This document shows, in pieces, positions 32,655 to 43,304 of a stretch of DNA of 64,000 nucleotides. The stretch covers positions 2,235,501 through 2,299,500 of the forward strand of contig CP012816.1 of the NCBI GenBank assembly GCA_001936135.1, given 5' to 3'. Position 1 is the first letter of the stretch. Each line of letters begins with the position of its first letter. A program made the translations under genes and the position numbers. The notes under the pieces were generated by a model. The model did no database searches, was not told the origin of the DNA, and saw only the letters and a list, made by a program, of their open reading frames with translations. The DNA comes from Saccharomycopsis fibuligera x Saccharomycopsis cf. fibuligera. Its lineage: Eukaryota; Ascomycota; Saccharomycetes; Ascoideales; Saccharomycopsidaceae.

Positions 32655-34367
32655 ATGCTTTCGAGAATCACAAGAGCCACTGCCGCCGCTTCTGCCGTCG
32701 CCGCCCCAACTAGGCAATCCGGTCTCTTGCTTAGATCATTGAGCACCTCCCGCGGACCACTCTACAACCTCAAAACCAATGACAGTAAGAAAACACAGCC
32801 AGACATTAGCAGTTACCTTGACAAGGCATCCCAGGCACCAGACGCCACTGCTACAATTGTCAACGATCTCGTCAGCGAGTCCAAAAGATTGCAGCACAAT
32901 TCTAATAAGAAGGCCACCTGGTTCCAAGCGTTGAAAGAACGTCAAAAGCAGCTTGCTAACGGGAAAGTTCTTGACTCTTATTCCTACACCACCCCGGGAA
33001 CCACGGAGATTGGGGAGCGCAAGCGCAGCGACTCCTTCTCGTTTTTGTTGTTGCCTTTCAAGGAAGACCCGTGGTTGCTTGACTCTTACATCAACGCGTT
33101 TGGCAGGTTAAAAGTCGGGCAGTTGTTTCAAGACTTGGACGCGTTGGCGGGGACCATTGCCTATAAGCACTGTGCTCCAGCCGAGCCAATGCTTGTCACT
33201 GCCTCTGTTGATAGAATTTGCATGTTGCAAAGAATTGACGAAATCAGCAAGTACAACTTGATGATCTCCGGCGCAGTGACCTGGGTTGGCAGATCGTCAA
33301 TGGAAATCAAGATCAAGGCCAGCTTCAATGAGGACTCGTTCCCTCCGGAAAACGAGATCAACGAGAGCTTTGTTAAGAACGAAAACGTGTTTTTGAGTGC
33401 CAATTTCACCTTTGTTGCTAGAAACCCGGAGACTCATAAATCGCTTGCTATCAACAAGTTGCTCCCGTTGAACGAGAAGGAGTGGATTGATTTCACTAGA
33501 GCAGAGTCCCACAACGCCGCAAAAAAGTTACGTGCAAACAAGGAGAAGCTCACCGTGACCCCGCCAACTGGCGAAGAAAGCCAAATGATGCACGACATGT
33601 GGCGTGCAAGCAACAGATTGAAACAGTTTATCGGGGCTACGGGCATCACCCCAAAGAACTTGGTGTTTATGAACGATACCGTGTTGAAATCTGTGATTTT
33701 CATGCAACCGCAATACAGAAACAGACACTCGTACATGATTTTCGGTGGGTATTTGATGAAGCAAGCGTTTGAGCTTGCGTACGCTACATCGGCGGCGTTC
33801 TCCCATGCTCCCCCAAGATTCGTCTCTTTGGACTCGACCGCGTTCACCGCGCCGGTGCCAGTTGGCAGTGTGTTGTACTTGAAGTCCAAGGTGGTGTACA
33901 CCGAGCATGTGTTGGAAAACGCCAACGAGCAAAAGGAGGTGATCATCCCGCAGGACGCGGCCACTGCCACGGGCACCTCGACGGGCGCTGCTACCAAAAA
34001 GACCAACATTAATGACTTCTTCAGCGAGTTTGGCGGTTCCAGCGCCCAGCCGCTAGCCAAGGACCCTAAGGACTTCCTTTCCAAGCCAGGGACAATCATT
34101 CAGGTCAAAGTCGACACCAGCGTCAGGTCATTGAACCACGACGTTTTGCAAAAGACTGGGTCGTTTGTGTACTCGTTCTTTGTGCCTAAATACTCGTACG
34201 AGAACGAAAGCTTGGGCGTGGGCAAAGAAAACAAGCAAAAGGAGATCAAGCACGGTTACTACGCCGTGGTGCCGGAATCTTATACCGACATGATCAACTT
34301 CATTGAAGGCAAAAGAAGAGCCAAGGAGACCGCGGACAGCTTTAAGCAGTTGAGAAACAGCATCTAA
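32655..34367 (+). CDS. Mitochondrial acyl-CoA thioesterase (ACOT9-like)
   Basis: This is a 570-residue enzyme of the ACOT9/ACOT10 type, which hydrolyses acyl-CoA to free acid and CoA in mitochondria. The N terminus has a typical presequence, rich in Arg, Ala and Ser with RSLSTS near residue 30. Two hotdog-fold domains follow, about 135-290 (DSYINAFGRLKVGQLFQDLD, then AVTWVGRSSMEI) and 345-545 (NRHSYMIFGGYLMKQAFELA, then RFVSLDSTAFTAPVPVGS), the tandem arrangement of that family. An insertion of about 50 residues (around 425-475), rich in Thr and Ala, splits the second domain. Codons are GC-rich compared with genes elsewhere in the window. The substrate cannot be predicted. Confidence 0.85.
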   Translation: MLSRITRATAAASAVAAPTRQSGLLLRSLSTSRGPLYNLKTNDSKKTQPDISSYLDKASQAPDATATIVNDLVSESKRLQHNSNKKATWFQALKERQKQLANGKVLDSYSYTTPGTTEIGERKRSDSFSFLLLPFKEDPWLLDSYINAFGRLKVGQLFQDLDALAGTIAYKHCAPAEPMLVTASVDRICMLQRIDEISKYNLMISGAVTWVGRSSMEIKIKASFNEDSFPPENEINESFVKNENVFLSANFTFVARNPETHKSLAINKLLPLNEKEWIDFTRAESHNAAKKLRANKEKLTVTPPTGEESQMMHDMWRASNRLKQFIGATGITPKNLVFMNDTVLKSVIFMQPQYRNRHSYMIFGGYLMKQAFELAYATSAAFSHAPPRFVSLDSTAFTAPVPVGSVLYLKSKVVYTEHVLENANEQKEVIIPQDAATATGTSTGAATKKTNINDFFSEFGGSSAQPLAKDPKDFLSKPGTIIQVKVDTSVRSLNHDVLQKTGSFVYSFFVPKYSYENESLGVGKENKQKEIKHGYYAVVPESYTDMINFIEGKRRAKETADSFKQLRNSI

Positions 34368-35041
34368 GCACGGGCGGGCCTTTTTCGCTGTGCTGCTACT
34401 GCTATGATGGTCGCTCATTATCGTTTACTATCGTTATTGCTCGCTATACAGTACTTCTACATTTTCTTTTCCATGTTACCAGTCATCCGACTCTATGCTA
34501 ATAGCAATGACAATATTCAGTCTCTTTGCAGCCGTGAAAGGCGAGCCTGTAGTGCTGCTGCCGGTCCTGTGGACAAGTGCGCTCGCTGGCACTTCAGTGG
34601 GGAGGCTCTAGCTCTGCCCATTGGAAAAGTAACTGTATCGTAAAGCCGTATCCGAGCACCCAAGTCGTTGAGCTTTACAGCCGGTAGCAGAACACCGAAA
34701 GCAGAGTTTCTCGCTGACTGAGTATCCGCCGTTGCGAGCATGTTAGATCTTGATCTGACGCAGGGCGGTACTCGCGGACTCGCGGGCTCTCGGGCAGGTG
34801 TCCGGTCCTGGCCTTTCGGTCATCCGGTGCCCGGTTCTCGACTTTGCGGCTTCTCGGTTTCACAAAGCTCGGTCATATACATTGTAGACGAGAACAATGG
34901 CGCACGGCGCTCGTTTGGCAAAGCTTCGAGATGGCGCTGAGGCCGGTGGAAAACCCATGGTTGTGCGCCGAAAAAGGTTTCTGCCAACCTGCCAAGCGCC
35001 CGTCTCGCCCGCCTCAACCGCCTCGACCGCGGGGACGCTCA

Positions 35042-35051
35042 GTCACGTGAC
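35042..35051. promoter_or_regulatory. GTCACGTGAC palindrome, Cbf1-type site
   Basis: This is a perfect ten-base palindrome containing CACGTG with the flanks preferred by the bHLH factor Cbf1 (RTCACRTG in both directions). It lies between two genes on the same strand, so it most likely belongs to the promoter of the gene at 36025, about 1 kb away. Confidence 0.4.
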
Positions 35052-35575
35052 CGCTGTTTTCTCTGCGGAGGCCAACTTGCTGGCCGGGACGAAAGACAAA
35101 AGAAAAGAGCGGGCGCGAGCGCGAGAGCGAGAGCGACAGAGAGAGAGAGAGAGAGCGCGACAAGAGCAGCAGCAAAAATAAATAAAAAATTTAAAGCAAA
35201 ATAAAAAGAACAGTACAAAACGAGGGAACTAAGCAGTCCAAAAGACAGGTTGCCAGAGAAATCGCCCTAGATACCACCAGGCCAGACGAGACGAGACAGG
35301 ATCAGACAAGATACCACCAGGCCAACCAGACCAACCAGACCAGATTAGGTTCAGCGCTTAAGGAAAGAGCATACACAGCTAGCAAGCCGGCCGGCCAGTG
35401 ACAGCACAATCCAGTCAAGCTGTCTGAGTGTCTGCGCTGAGTGCGTTTTGTCTTGCTGACTCTAGAAGAAGAAAAGCACCCTGCCACGCCCAAAGCAGAA
35501 ATAAGGCACGACATTCTATTGATCCAATTTCAGGTTGCACAGCGTTCGACGGGGACGACTCTGTTAATAGCAGCA

Positions 35576-35660
35576 CACTACACTACACTACACTACACTA
35601 CACTACACAGCACTACACAACACAGCACGGCACAGCACGGCACGGCACAGCACGGCACGC
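35576..35660. repeat. CACNN pentanucleotide array, 17 units
   Basis: Eighty-five bases keep an exact five-base period, each unit starting CAC. The first six are CACTA; then variants CACAG, CACTA, CACAA, CACAG, CACGG and so on alternate to the end. The period never slips. Confidence 0.9.
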
Positions 35661-35927
35661 CATAAGCCATACACTACAACTTGCCAGCGCCGCTAACTTG
35701 GTAGCCCGCCTGCAGTCCACCTGTTTTCTATCTTGCTGAGAGCCGGCGTCTAAACCACCGGCGCTGCCGCTGCAAAGGGGAAGAACAAGAAAAAAGCTCA
35801 AACAGTCTGGACCTTCGCCTGCCCAAGAGCGGAAAAGTTACAGACAGCAGCGGAACTAGCTGAGGAAAAGTTGAGTTGCACTTTGAGCCAAACTGCAAAA
35901 GTAGTGCAGCAAGAAAGAGAGAGAGAG

Positions 35928-35970
<43 letters not shown>
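35928..35970. repeat. 43-base poly(A) tract before the 36025 gene
   Basis: An uninterrupted run of 43 A follows a short GA repeat and ends 54 bases before the ATG. It is likely to be in the transcribed leader. Confidence 0.85.
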
Positions 35971-35972
<2 letters not shown>

Positions 35973-36024
35973 TAATAACAATAATCGAGAAACACCAGGA
36001 AAGAAAACACAGCGGCGGCACAAC

Positions 36025-38332
36025 ATGTCCTTCCACAGCCCCAATCCCTCCAACAATATCAACAACATCCTCAACGACAGCTCCCACAGCAGCTCCTCCC
36101 AAGCGCACCAGCAACCGCAGCAACTAGTTGCAACCACGACCGCCGCCAGCGCCACACAGAGTTCTGCTACCGCGGTGTCCCTCGCTTCGCTCCCGACAGA
36201 CTCTTCTGCCAGTCTCATCGCTACCGCCGCTACTGATCCCACTGCTTCCGCTACTGCTGCCAGTGCACCGCAAACCGTACCTCGGGTTCCCCAGCTATCG
36301 GTCCACCAGCCTCCAACAGCAGACAGCCCAAACATCATCACCTCCCTCGTCGCGCCGCAAGACCTGCTCCAGTCGCAGCCGCAGCCCCAGCCCCAGTCCG
36401 CTGTTTCTCTTGCCGCCCCGGTCTCATCGTCGTCGTCCTCCGCATCTACACGCGATTCTCAACAGTCGCAGCAGCACCAGCAGCGCCATCAGCACCAGCA
36501 GCAACAGCAGCAACAGCAGCAACAGCAGTCCGCCCTTCTGCTGTTAGGCTTTGTGCAACCTCAGATGCCTTTTCATAGAGCCCAACAGCACCAGCACCAG
36601 CACCAGCACCAGCACCAGCACCAGCACCAGCACCAGCGGCAAATATCACTGGCTCCTCCTCTGTCCTTGCCTCATGTATCGCCGAGCCTCAACGGCCGCC
36701 ACAATACCCCCATTTCAGCCATGTCGAACCGCTCCTCCAACAATCCCAGCAGCAGCAACAACGACGGCGATATCATCGCTGCGCATCCCATGATCAGTCC
36801 TCGGCACGACAGCAGCAACGACACTAACAGCATCAAGGCCGACGAACCGCAGTCCATAACTCCAGTTCTAGAGAAGCCCAACTCGCCCCACGGTTTGCAA
36901 GTTCCTACGCCAGGCCATAGTGCCCAGTTCCACGCCAGTAACAGTAATTTGAACTCGCCTGCAAACTCAACCGTCAGCAGCGCGGCAGACACCCCTGACA
37001 CGTTCCACAATGATAGCCGGTCTCCTGGGAGGTCTGGCAAAAACTTCAAGCTACCGCAGGGCAGGAAAAAAGACAAGTCAGATGTCGCAACCGTTTACAA
37101 AAGATGGACGGTGCGGATGACTAACGATTTCACAAGGTTGTTGATAAGGCACAAAAACCAAAGAATAAACGCAACAAACAGCTTCACCAACACCGGCTTC
37201 AGAGAGATTCAGTCCGAAATGAAACGCTTGTTTCCTGATCAGTCCGAAATGAAAAAGTTTGAAATCAAAAAGCTTCGCGAAAAATTGAAGCAGATAAATA
37301 ACGAGATATTGGGGTTCAAGAAGCTTATGCTAAATGAGCCAATGTTGATGTGGTCCATTGCTGAAGGCAAATTGTATTTGAACAGTCTCCCCAAAATTGA
37401 TGAGTTGAAGAAAAAATCCACTAGCGGCTGCTATCCGGGGCTATCCTGGAATAGTCTTAGGCGTTACATTTCCGGCGGCTGCCACTACATATACTTGCAC
37501 TCCGTGGAATTTTACATTGATCATGATTTGCACGGCATAAAAGCTCACGAAATTTTCCAGAGTTTAAGTTTGCAGAAAGCATTTAGGCCCATGAGTGTCG
37601 ATGCCATCTTGCAGACAGTCGAGGAAAGTGCCACCGTTGACGGAGATGGCAATGTGGTAGAAAGCGACGAGATCAATCTTGACAATGTTGCCATATATAA
37701 TGCTCGGCTGCTTGAAAATACTCCTAGTAGCGCAAGCCATCACATCACTCCTCTATCCAATGAGCGCGGTCATAATGGCGGCAGCAATAGTCATAGAAAT
37801 GCTTATGGTCCCACGGGGAACCTAGGGAGCAGTGGCAGTGCTACTTCGGAAGTTAGTACACCCAATCACAATAACGCCAAAATGTTTGACAATTTTGAAA
37901 GCTTTCTACCGTTACTGTACACTCCTCAGCATCAGCTAGCATCTCACCAACGGCAAATAGGCCACAGTCAGCCCCAGCACCCACACCAGCCCCAGCATCA
38001 CCATCATCATCACCACCACCATCATCATACTAGTTCCCATGAGCACCAACAACCCAACCCTGATACATCCACGTCCCCTCGCACTGCACTGCAAGATGTT
38101 GTTGATGCTCTGAATGCACAACTGGCTGGTGTTGACAGTCAACAATCAAACGCCGGTGGTAGTGCCCACTCCGCCACTAACGCAACCAATAATGGTACTG
38201 GTCACGCCAACCACAATGCTGCTGATACTGCTAGTCAAAATAATGATAGCGACAATCAAAACAAAAACATCAATGATAGTAATGGTCGCGATAATAATAA
38301 CAATAAGATTAATAATGATAATGATGATGATG

Positions 38333-38398
<66 letters not shown>

Positions 38399-39807
38399 GT
38401 AATAATAATAGTAATAACAGTAATAGTAATAATAGCAATATCAATATCAATAACAAGAATAATACTAATAATAATAACAATGATAATAACAACAATAACA
38501 ACAATAACAGCAACAGCAACAGCAACAATAATAATGATAATAATAACAATAATAATAATAATAATAATAATAGCAGTAGTAGTGCACAAGGCGGTACCGC
38601 TACTACGACGGCATCTGTATCCATTAACGGAAACTCAAGAAATGTATTGCAACATCCAAGTGCTAATAGACTGAATGATGACAGTAACCAAGCATCAGTG
38701 AATACAAGTGCTGATATTAATGGCAACAACGGCGTCTCTGCTAGTGCTGCGGGCTCCACGAATCCCAATAATGTCAATGTTAACCCTAATAGTGGTTCAG
38801 ATGTGGCAGCTGCTGCTGTTGCTGCTGCTGCCGTCGCCAATAATCCAAATTATGTTAGCAATTATGATCCATATTCCTATCCATTTTTCAGATTCAGAAA
38901 CTCTATTCAAAGAAACAGTAGTGGTGATAGCACCAGAAGATCTCTTTCCTTTTTGGATTCTTTTCTCAATTTCAATTCTGGTAGTTTTATGCTTCCAAAT
39001 GAAGTGAATGGAGGTTTTGTCGGCTCTGGTGGAAGTTTTTCTTTATCTGGTACCCCCACTGGGCTAATGCCAGGGGGCTTACCGGGACCACCTGCGCCAG
39101 GCCCGGCTCCTGCTTTGAGTTCAATGGTCGGACCCAATGGCAGTGTTTACCATTATAATCCACATAACCTTGGTGGACCAACAAGCAATCCAGATGCTGG
39201 AGCGGCCGCCGCTAATGTTGCCGCAGGAGACTCGAATAATCAAGCTGCTACAGCCGCTACAGCCACCAGCTTGGGAAACTTTCTGGGCGCTCCTTCAAGC
39301 AGTGGCAATAGCAGCAGTAATCGTAATAGTTCCACTGGTTCAAACACCGCAGCCAGTGCAGCAGTCGCAGCAGCGGCAGCAGCGGCAGCTGCCGCTGCCG
39401 CTGCCGGTGGTGGCACCGCCAATGGCAATGGAAGTGGGTCTACTACCAGTGGAAATCCTTCTGGGAGCCCTACTGTCGGTGGAAATGTTGGACTTATTGG
39501 AATGATGCCTCCAGGTATGGCTCCAGGAATGCCTCTAGGAGTACCTCCAGGAATACCGGCAGGGTTCCCTGTTGATCCCCAGATGAACAATTTGGTAGTT
39601 GTACTTTTAACCAGACGAAAAAATTTGGAAGATTCTAATAATTTTTTGCGCAAGTTGAGAAACTTGGGAATTATCAATGCCAAGCAATTTATTGAATTAG
39701 GAAAAATCAGTGCTTGTAATGACAGTTTTTTGTTTTATTTGATTAGTGAGGATGTTAGTTTTGAAGAAAAGATTAATTTTATTAAGGATTACATCAATGA
39801 GAGATGA
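36025..39807 (+). CDS. Unrecognised Gln/Asn/His-rich protein with Myb/SANT-like domain
   Basis: I do not recognise this 1260-residue protein. Residues 1-350 are low complexity: Ser/Thr/Pro, then polyQ and QH repeats. A folded region covers about residues 358-530. It begins RWTVRMTNDFTRLLIRH, is helical with many Lys, and contains GYPGL-like SGCYPGLSWNSLRR and the Cys/His-containing SGGCHYIYLH. The spacing of Trp and Leu residues recalls Myb/SANT-like DNA-binding domains, but this is weak. Then come a run of 11 His, about 120 residues dominated by Asn, Ala/Gly/Pro-rich sequence, and a second ordered segment at the C terminus (about 1195-1260, VVVLLTRRKNLEDSNNFLRK to IKDYINER). The two ordered ends joined by disordered Q/N-rich sequence suggest a transcriptional regulator; that is inference. 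Confidence 0.75.
38290..38580. repeat. AAT/AAC/GAT trinucleotide tract (polyAsn coding)
   Basis: Nearly 300 bases of AAT, AAC, AGT and GAT codons encode an Asn-dominated stretch within the 36025 gene. They also create long, meaningless Leu- or Ile-rich frames on the opposite strand. Confidence 0.9.
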
Positions 39808-41397
39808 GTGATGAGTGATGTGCTTTTCTGGTGGCGTTGCTGCTTTTTGCCTTTTGGTCATAAAATGTCGTTTTATTTTTTTCGTTTCTACAAAAGAAAC
39901 CATTTTCAGTTCTAATTTATATTTTGTACATTAAAATTGCTATAATAACAACAATTACCAAAGTTCAGACACAGCATTACAATGAGTCTCTTTTGTTTCT
40001 TTTCTTGCCTTGCTTTCTTTCTTTTTCTTTCTCACTCTTTATATACTATATACACCAGTTATTTAGACAATTCGTTTTATTATTGTGCTTGTGCATCAAC
40101 CAATTTTTTTAACGGCTTTGCTCTTGTATTTATTACCAACTTTCTTTTTTAGGGGTGCGACAGTAGAGTGCACACCAGAATGAACTATTAAATGCATGAA
40201 AGGACCAATGTTTCAATAGTTTTGTTGGTGTTTGTAACTAATTTAAAGCCTTGTAAAATTCAATCTTCACTTGTAGTACAAGCGCAAGCATAAACGCAAA
40301 CACAACCATATGGACTCACAAACACTTCGATATACCAGGAAGGCAAAACATGTGGTTGCTTGTACTCATAACATTATGCAAAATGACTTTACCTATATCA
40401 ACGCCAATTATGCAGTGGCTATACATGTCATCAGTGGTATTTGCCCGGGTGTCTACATTCAGGTTCATTTTAGTAAGTTTTTTATGCTCCAGTTTCCTCT
40501 TGATTGTAGTTTTAGACTACGGAAGGCCCAGTATATATATTGTAACTTTGTTTTTTAAGATATTACATACTATTTGCTTACTACGACGCTTCCTAAAATT
40601 GATTGTTTAGCCAGAGGTGATCGCTGTGTTTTTATTTCGTTGTACCTAGTTGATACATTATCACTTTGTCTACCCAATAAGCCCCACTACATATATTTAT
40701 ATATATGATCCCACCTTCCCATACGCACCGTTAGTGACATACCCATAAAACTAAAAGATGCCTTTATTTATAAATATATGACCACATAATGTAGTTTTGA
40801 CTGGAAGCAGTTTCCTGAGAAGTGTTGTACCTAAAGTGTCACTTTAATTGAACATTTCATGCATGTCGAAACATTATCCACGTGATCTTTTTTTTTTCCC
40901 GCTGTTGCAGGACAGACTAACTAAGGTACGGGAAAGTGACAGAGTAGCGAAAACTGTTAGACAACAGAAAACAAAAAAATTAGAAAATGCGCCTCGCGGT
41001 TGGTTTCGATGAGTGAAGGAACACATAACCCGATAAAATAGAAGAGCGCATATATTGTTGAATAGGAAAATACAGAAATATAATCATATAAATATATATG
41101 CATATATTTATTCAAACAGAAATTAGGCTAGGCTAAAAGGGGAAAAAAACTTGTTTATGCTCCGGACTTTGATTTAATAGCCAGTGGTGTCTTTTTTTGT
41201 TTGTTTTAAACCTTTTCCCAACTGTTTATAGACTAGTCTTCGTGCTTTCCCTTCCTCAAACTTTTGACACTTTTCAAGTGAAGACACTGTTTGTTACGTC
41301 CTAGAACCCGTCATTTAAATTAATACCAACTTCACCCTTATCAACATAGGTCTTCCCTTATTTAACTTTGGCAATATCACTCACATAAAATCTTAAG
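39808..41397. promoter_or_regulatory. Intergenic region before ALG5
   Basis: This is a 1.6-kb AT-rich stretch between two plus-strand genes. A CACGTGA motif lies at 40880-40886, about 510 bases before ALG5. Small open frames near 40310-40610 show no family similarity. No RNA gene is recognised. Confidence 0.5.
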
Positions 41398-42506
41398 ATG
41401 CTGTTGCCCGAACTCAATTTGTACAATATTTCCATAGCGCTAGCTGGCTTAACTATACTAGCACTTGCATTGGTATGTATATCCGCCCCTCACCCATAAT
41501 TACTCTTCATTCGCCCAGTGTTCCTGTTCGCTAACTTTTGCCTCTCATTTAGTTATTCACACTTGTCAAATTTCTCGCGCATATTCCTAGAAAACCATAC
41601 AAGTCAGAGTTATTCTACACTACCACTACCTCTACCTACGGACAATACTCAGAACAGCTCCCACTTCCTTCACAAAACGAGGCAGCTAGTCCAGACATCT
41701 TGTTAAGTGTGGTGATTCCATGCTACAATGAAACCAATAGATTGAGACTAATGCTCGATGAAGCCATCACATTTCTTCAACAAACCCCACAACTTGCAAA
41801 TGCATTTGAAATCATAATTATTGATGATGGCTCCAAGGACAAGACATTTGAGTTTGCTTTGCTGATTGCTGAAGAATACAACTTGGCTCCAGGTGTATTT
41901 AGAGCCGTCAAGTTGCAGAAAAACCGTGGTAAAGGCGGAGCAGTGACTCATGGCTTGCAATACACTAGAGGAAAATATTCGATATTCGCAGATGCTGATG
42001 GTGCTTCCAAGTTCTCTGATGTTGAAAAATTGATCAAAAGCGTTGAAAGACACCAACCTCAGCAGCAAAAAGACAACAATTATGATGAAGTCCCAGTGGT
42101 GGCTATTGGGTCTCGTGCTCATATGGTAAATACTGACGCAGTGGTTAAACGTTCATTCATTAGAAATTTTCTTATGTATTCTCTTCACACGTTGCTTTTT
42201 ATCTTTGGTATTAGATCAGTTCAAGACACTCAATGTGGATTTAAATTATTTAACAAAGCTGCAATCAGGAAAATTTTCCCTTTCATGCATAACGAACGCT
42301 GGATTTTTGATGTGGAGATATTGATTCTTGCTATTAGAAAAAACATAGTTATTGAAGAAGTTCCAATCTCTTGGCATGAAGTTGATGGATCCAAGGTTGA
42401 TTTGGCTAAAGATAGTATCAATATGGCTATTGACTTAATGGTGATTAGATTTGCTTACTTGTTTGGCATTTACAAAGACAGTTTGACAAAAGTGAAAGCT
42501 GAGTAG
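41398..42506 (+). CDS. ALG5: Dolichyl-phosphate beta-glucosyltransferase (Alg5), two exons
   Basis: Alg5 transfers glucose from UDP-glucose to dolichyl phosphate on the ER membrane; the product donates the three glucoses of the N-glycan precursor. Exon 1 (41398-41472) encodes 25 residues with the first part of the membrane anchor. The intron (41473-41552, 80 bases) runs GTATGT to TAG with GCTAAC near its end, and exon 2 continues with LFTLVKFLAHIPRKPY in frame. The 342-residue protein (334 in Saccharomyces) carries the GT2 motifs LSVVIPCYNET, EIIIIDDGSKD, NRGKGGAVTHG, FADADGASKFSD and SVQDTQCGFKLF. Without exon 1 there is no ATG before the catalytic domain. Codon 2 is CTG; another CTG at 41862 aligns with a polar position in other Alg5 proteins. 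Confidence 0.95.
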
Positions 42507-43304
42507 ACTTAGTATTGGATAATAATTACAAAGAGCCAATCCTGTCTTTTTTTGGAATGTTTTTATCCATTATTTGTAGATATTAATTGCTTGGCTTTCA
42601 AAGTTTCAATGCCCATGGCTTAAAAGTAAGATTTACAGAGCTATAAGTATGAACACAATATGAACGTTCTGCAGCAATACTCTAGTAAACTCTTTTACTC
42701 ACCTGCTACAGTACACATTAACTTTACTTTTACTGTTTAATCAAAAACACTACTGCTGCTAGTTAAGCTAGCTAACTATCACATTTAAACACCTAATAAC
42801 TAAGCATCCAAGCACCATAAAATGTCACATGAATTTCATATGACTTAATTTTTACCCTCCCTTTTATGCGGCAAATAATATAAAAGCACAGGGCATCGCC
42901 ACTAACCGTTGGCAGTTCTGTTGCTCCATCGTTTTTTTTTCCAATTTTCTATTTTTTTTTTTTAGTTAAGAGGTCTTCTAACCATCAACAAGTATACTAA
43001 CGATTGCATATCCGTTCTTTCAACATCCAACACGACGCGTCTCTAGTACTCCGTCCATATTGACTTGTGTTTTATCATACTTTTCATCCCTGTCCAACTT
43101 TTAGTTTCTGTATTTCTTGCGCCTATTTTGTGGAAATTACAAACAACTAGTTCTTAATTTTCTTTTTGTTTGTCTACTTGCTTACTTTTTGCAATTTTTA
43201 TTGTTGAAAAAAAAAAAATAAAAAAACAATAGCACCAAGATAGCGCGTCTTCAAACTTCCATTGTGATACTTTTGCAACTCGCTTGTCAGTTTTAATAAT
43301 CATT
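42507..43304. promoter_or_regulatory. ALG5 3' region and promoter of the zinc-ribbon gene
   Basis: This is intergenic DNA with TATAAAA at 42879-42885, some 420 bases before the next ATG, suggesting a long leader for that gene, as is common for regulators in this clade. Runs of T (42932, 42952) and A (43207) are present. No gene is seen. Confidence 0.5.

Larger units (their letters stand above)
34368..36024. promoter_or_regulatory. Repeat-rich upstream region of the 36025 gene
   Basis: This holds the thioesterase 3' flank and a long, GC-rich, repeat-laden upstream region for the next gene. Items seen: GTCACGTGAC at 35042-35051, purine-rich GA repeats at 35108-35160, a 15-base direct repeat GATACCACCAGGCCA at 35270 and 35310, the CACNN pentanucleotide array at 35576-35660, and 43 A residues at 35928-35970. 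Short open frames on both strands have no family match. Confidence 0.5.

Noticed and set aside
34404-35801. Short open frames before the 36025 gene
   Set aside because: They translate simple repeats and GC-rich noncoding DNA; no similarity is recognised.
38256-38840. Minus-strand frames of polyLeu and polyIle within the 36025 gene
   Set aside because: They are the reverse of AAT/AAC trinucleotide runs encoding Asn and exist only because of the repeat.
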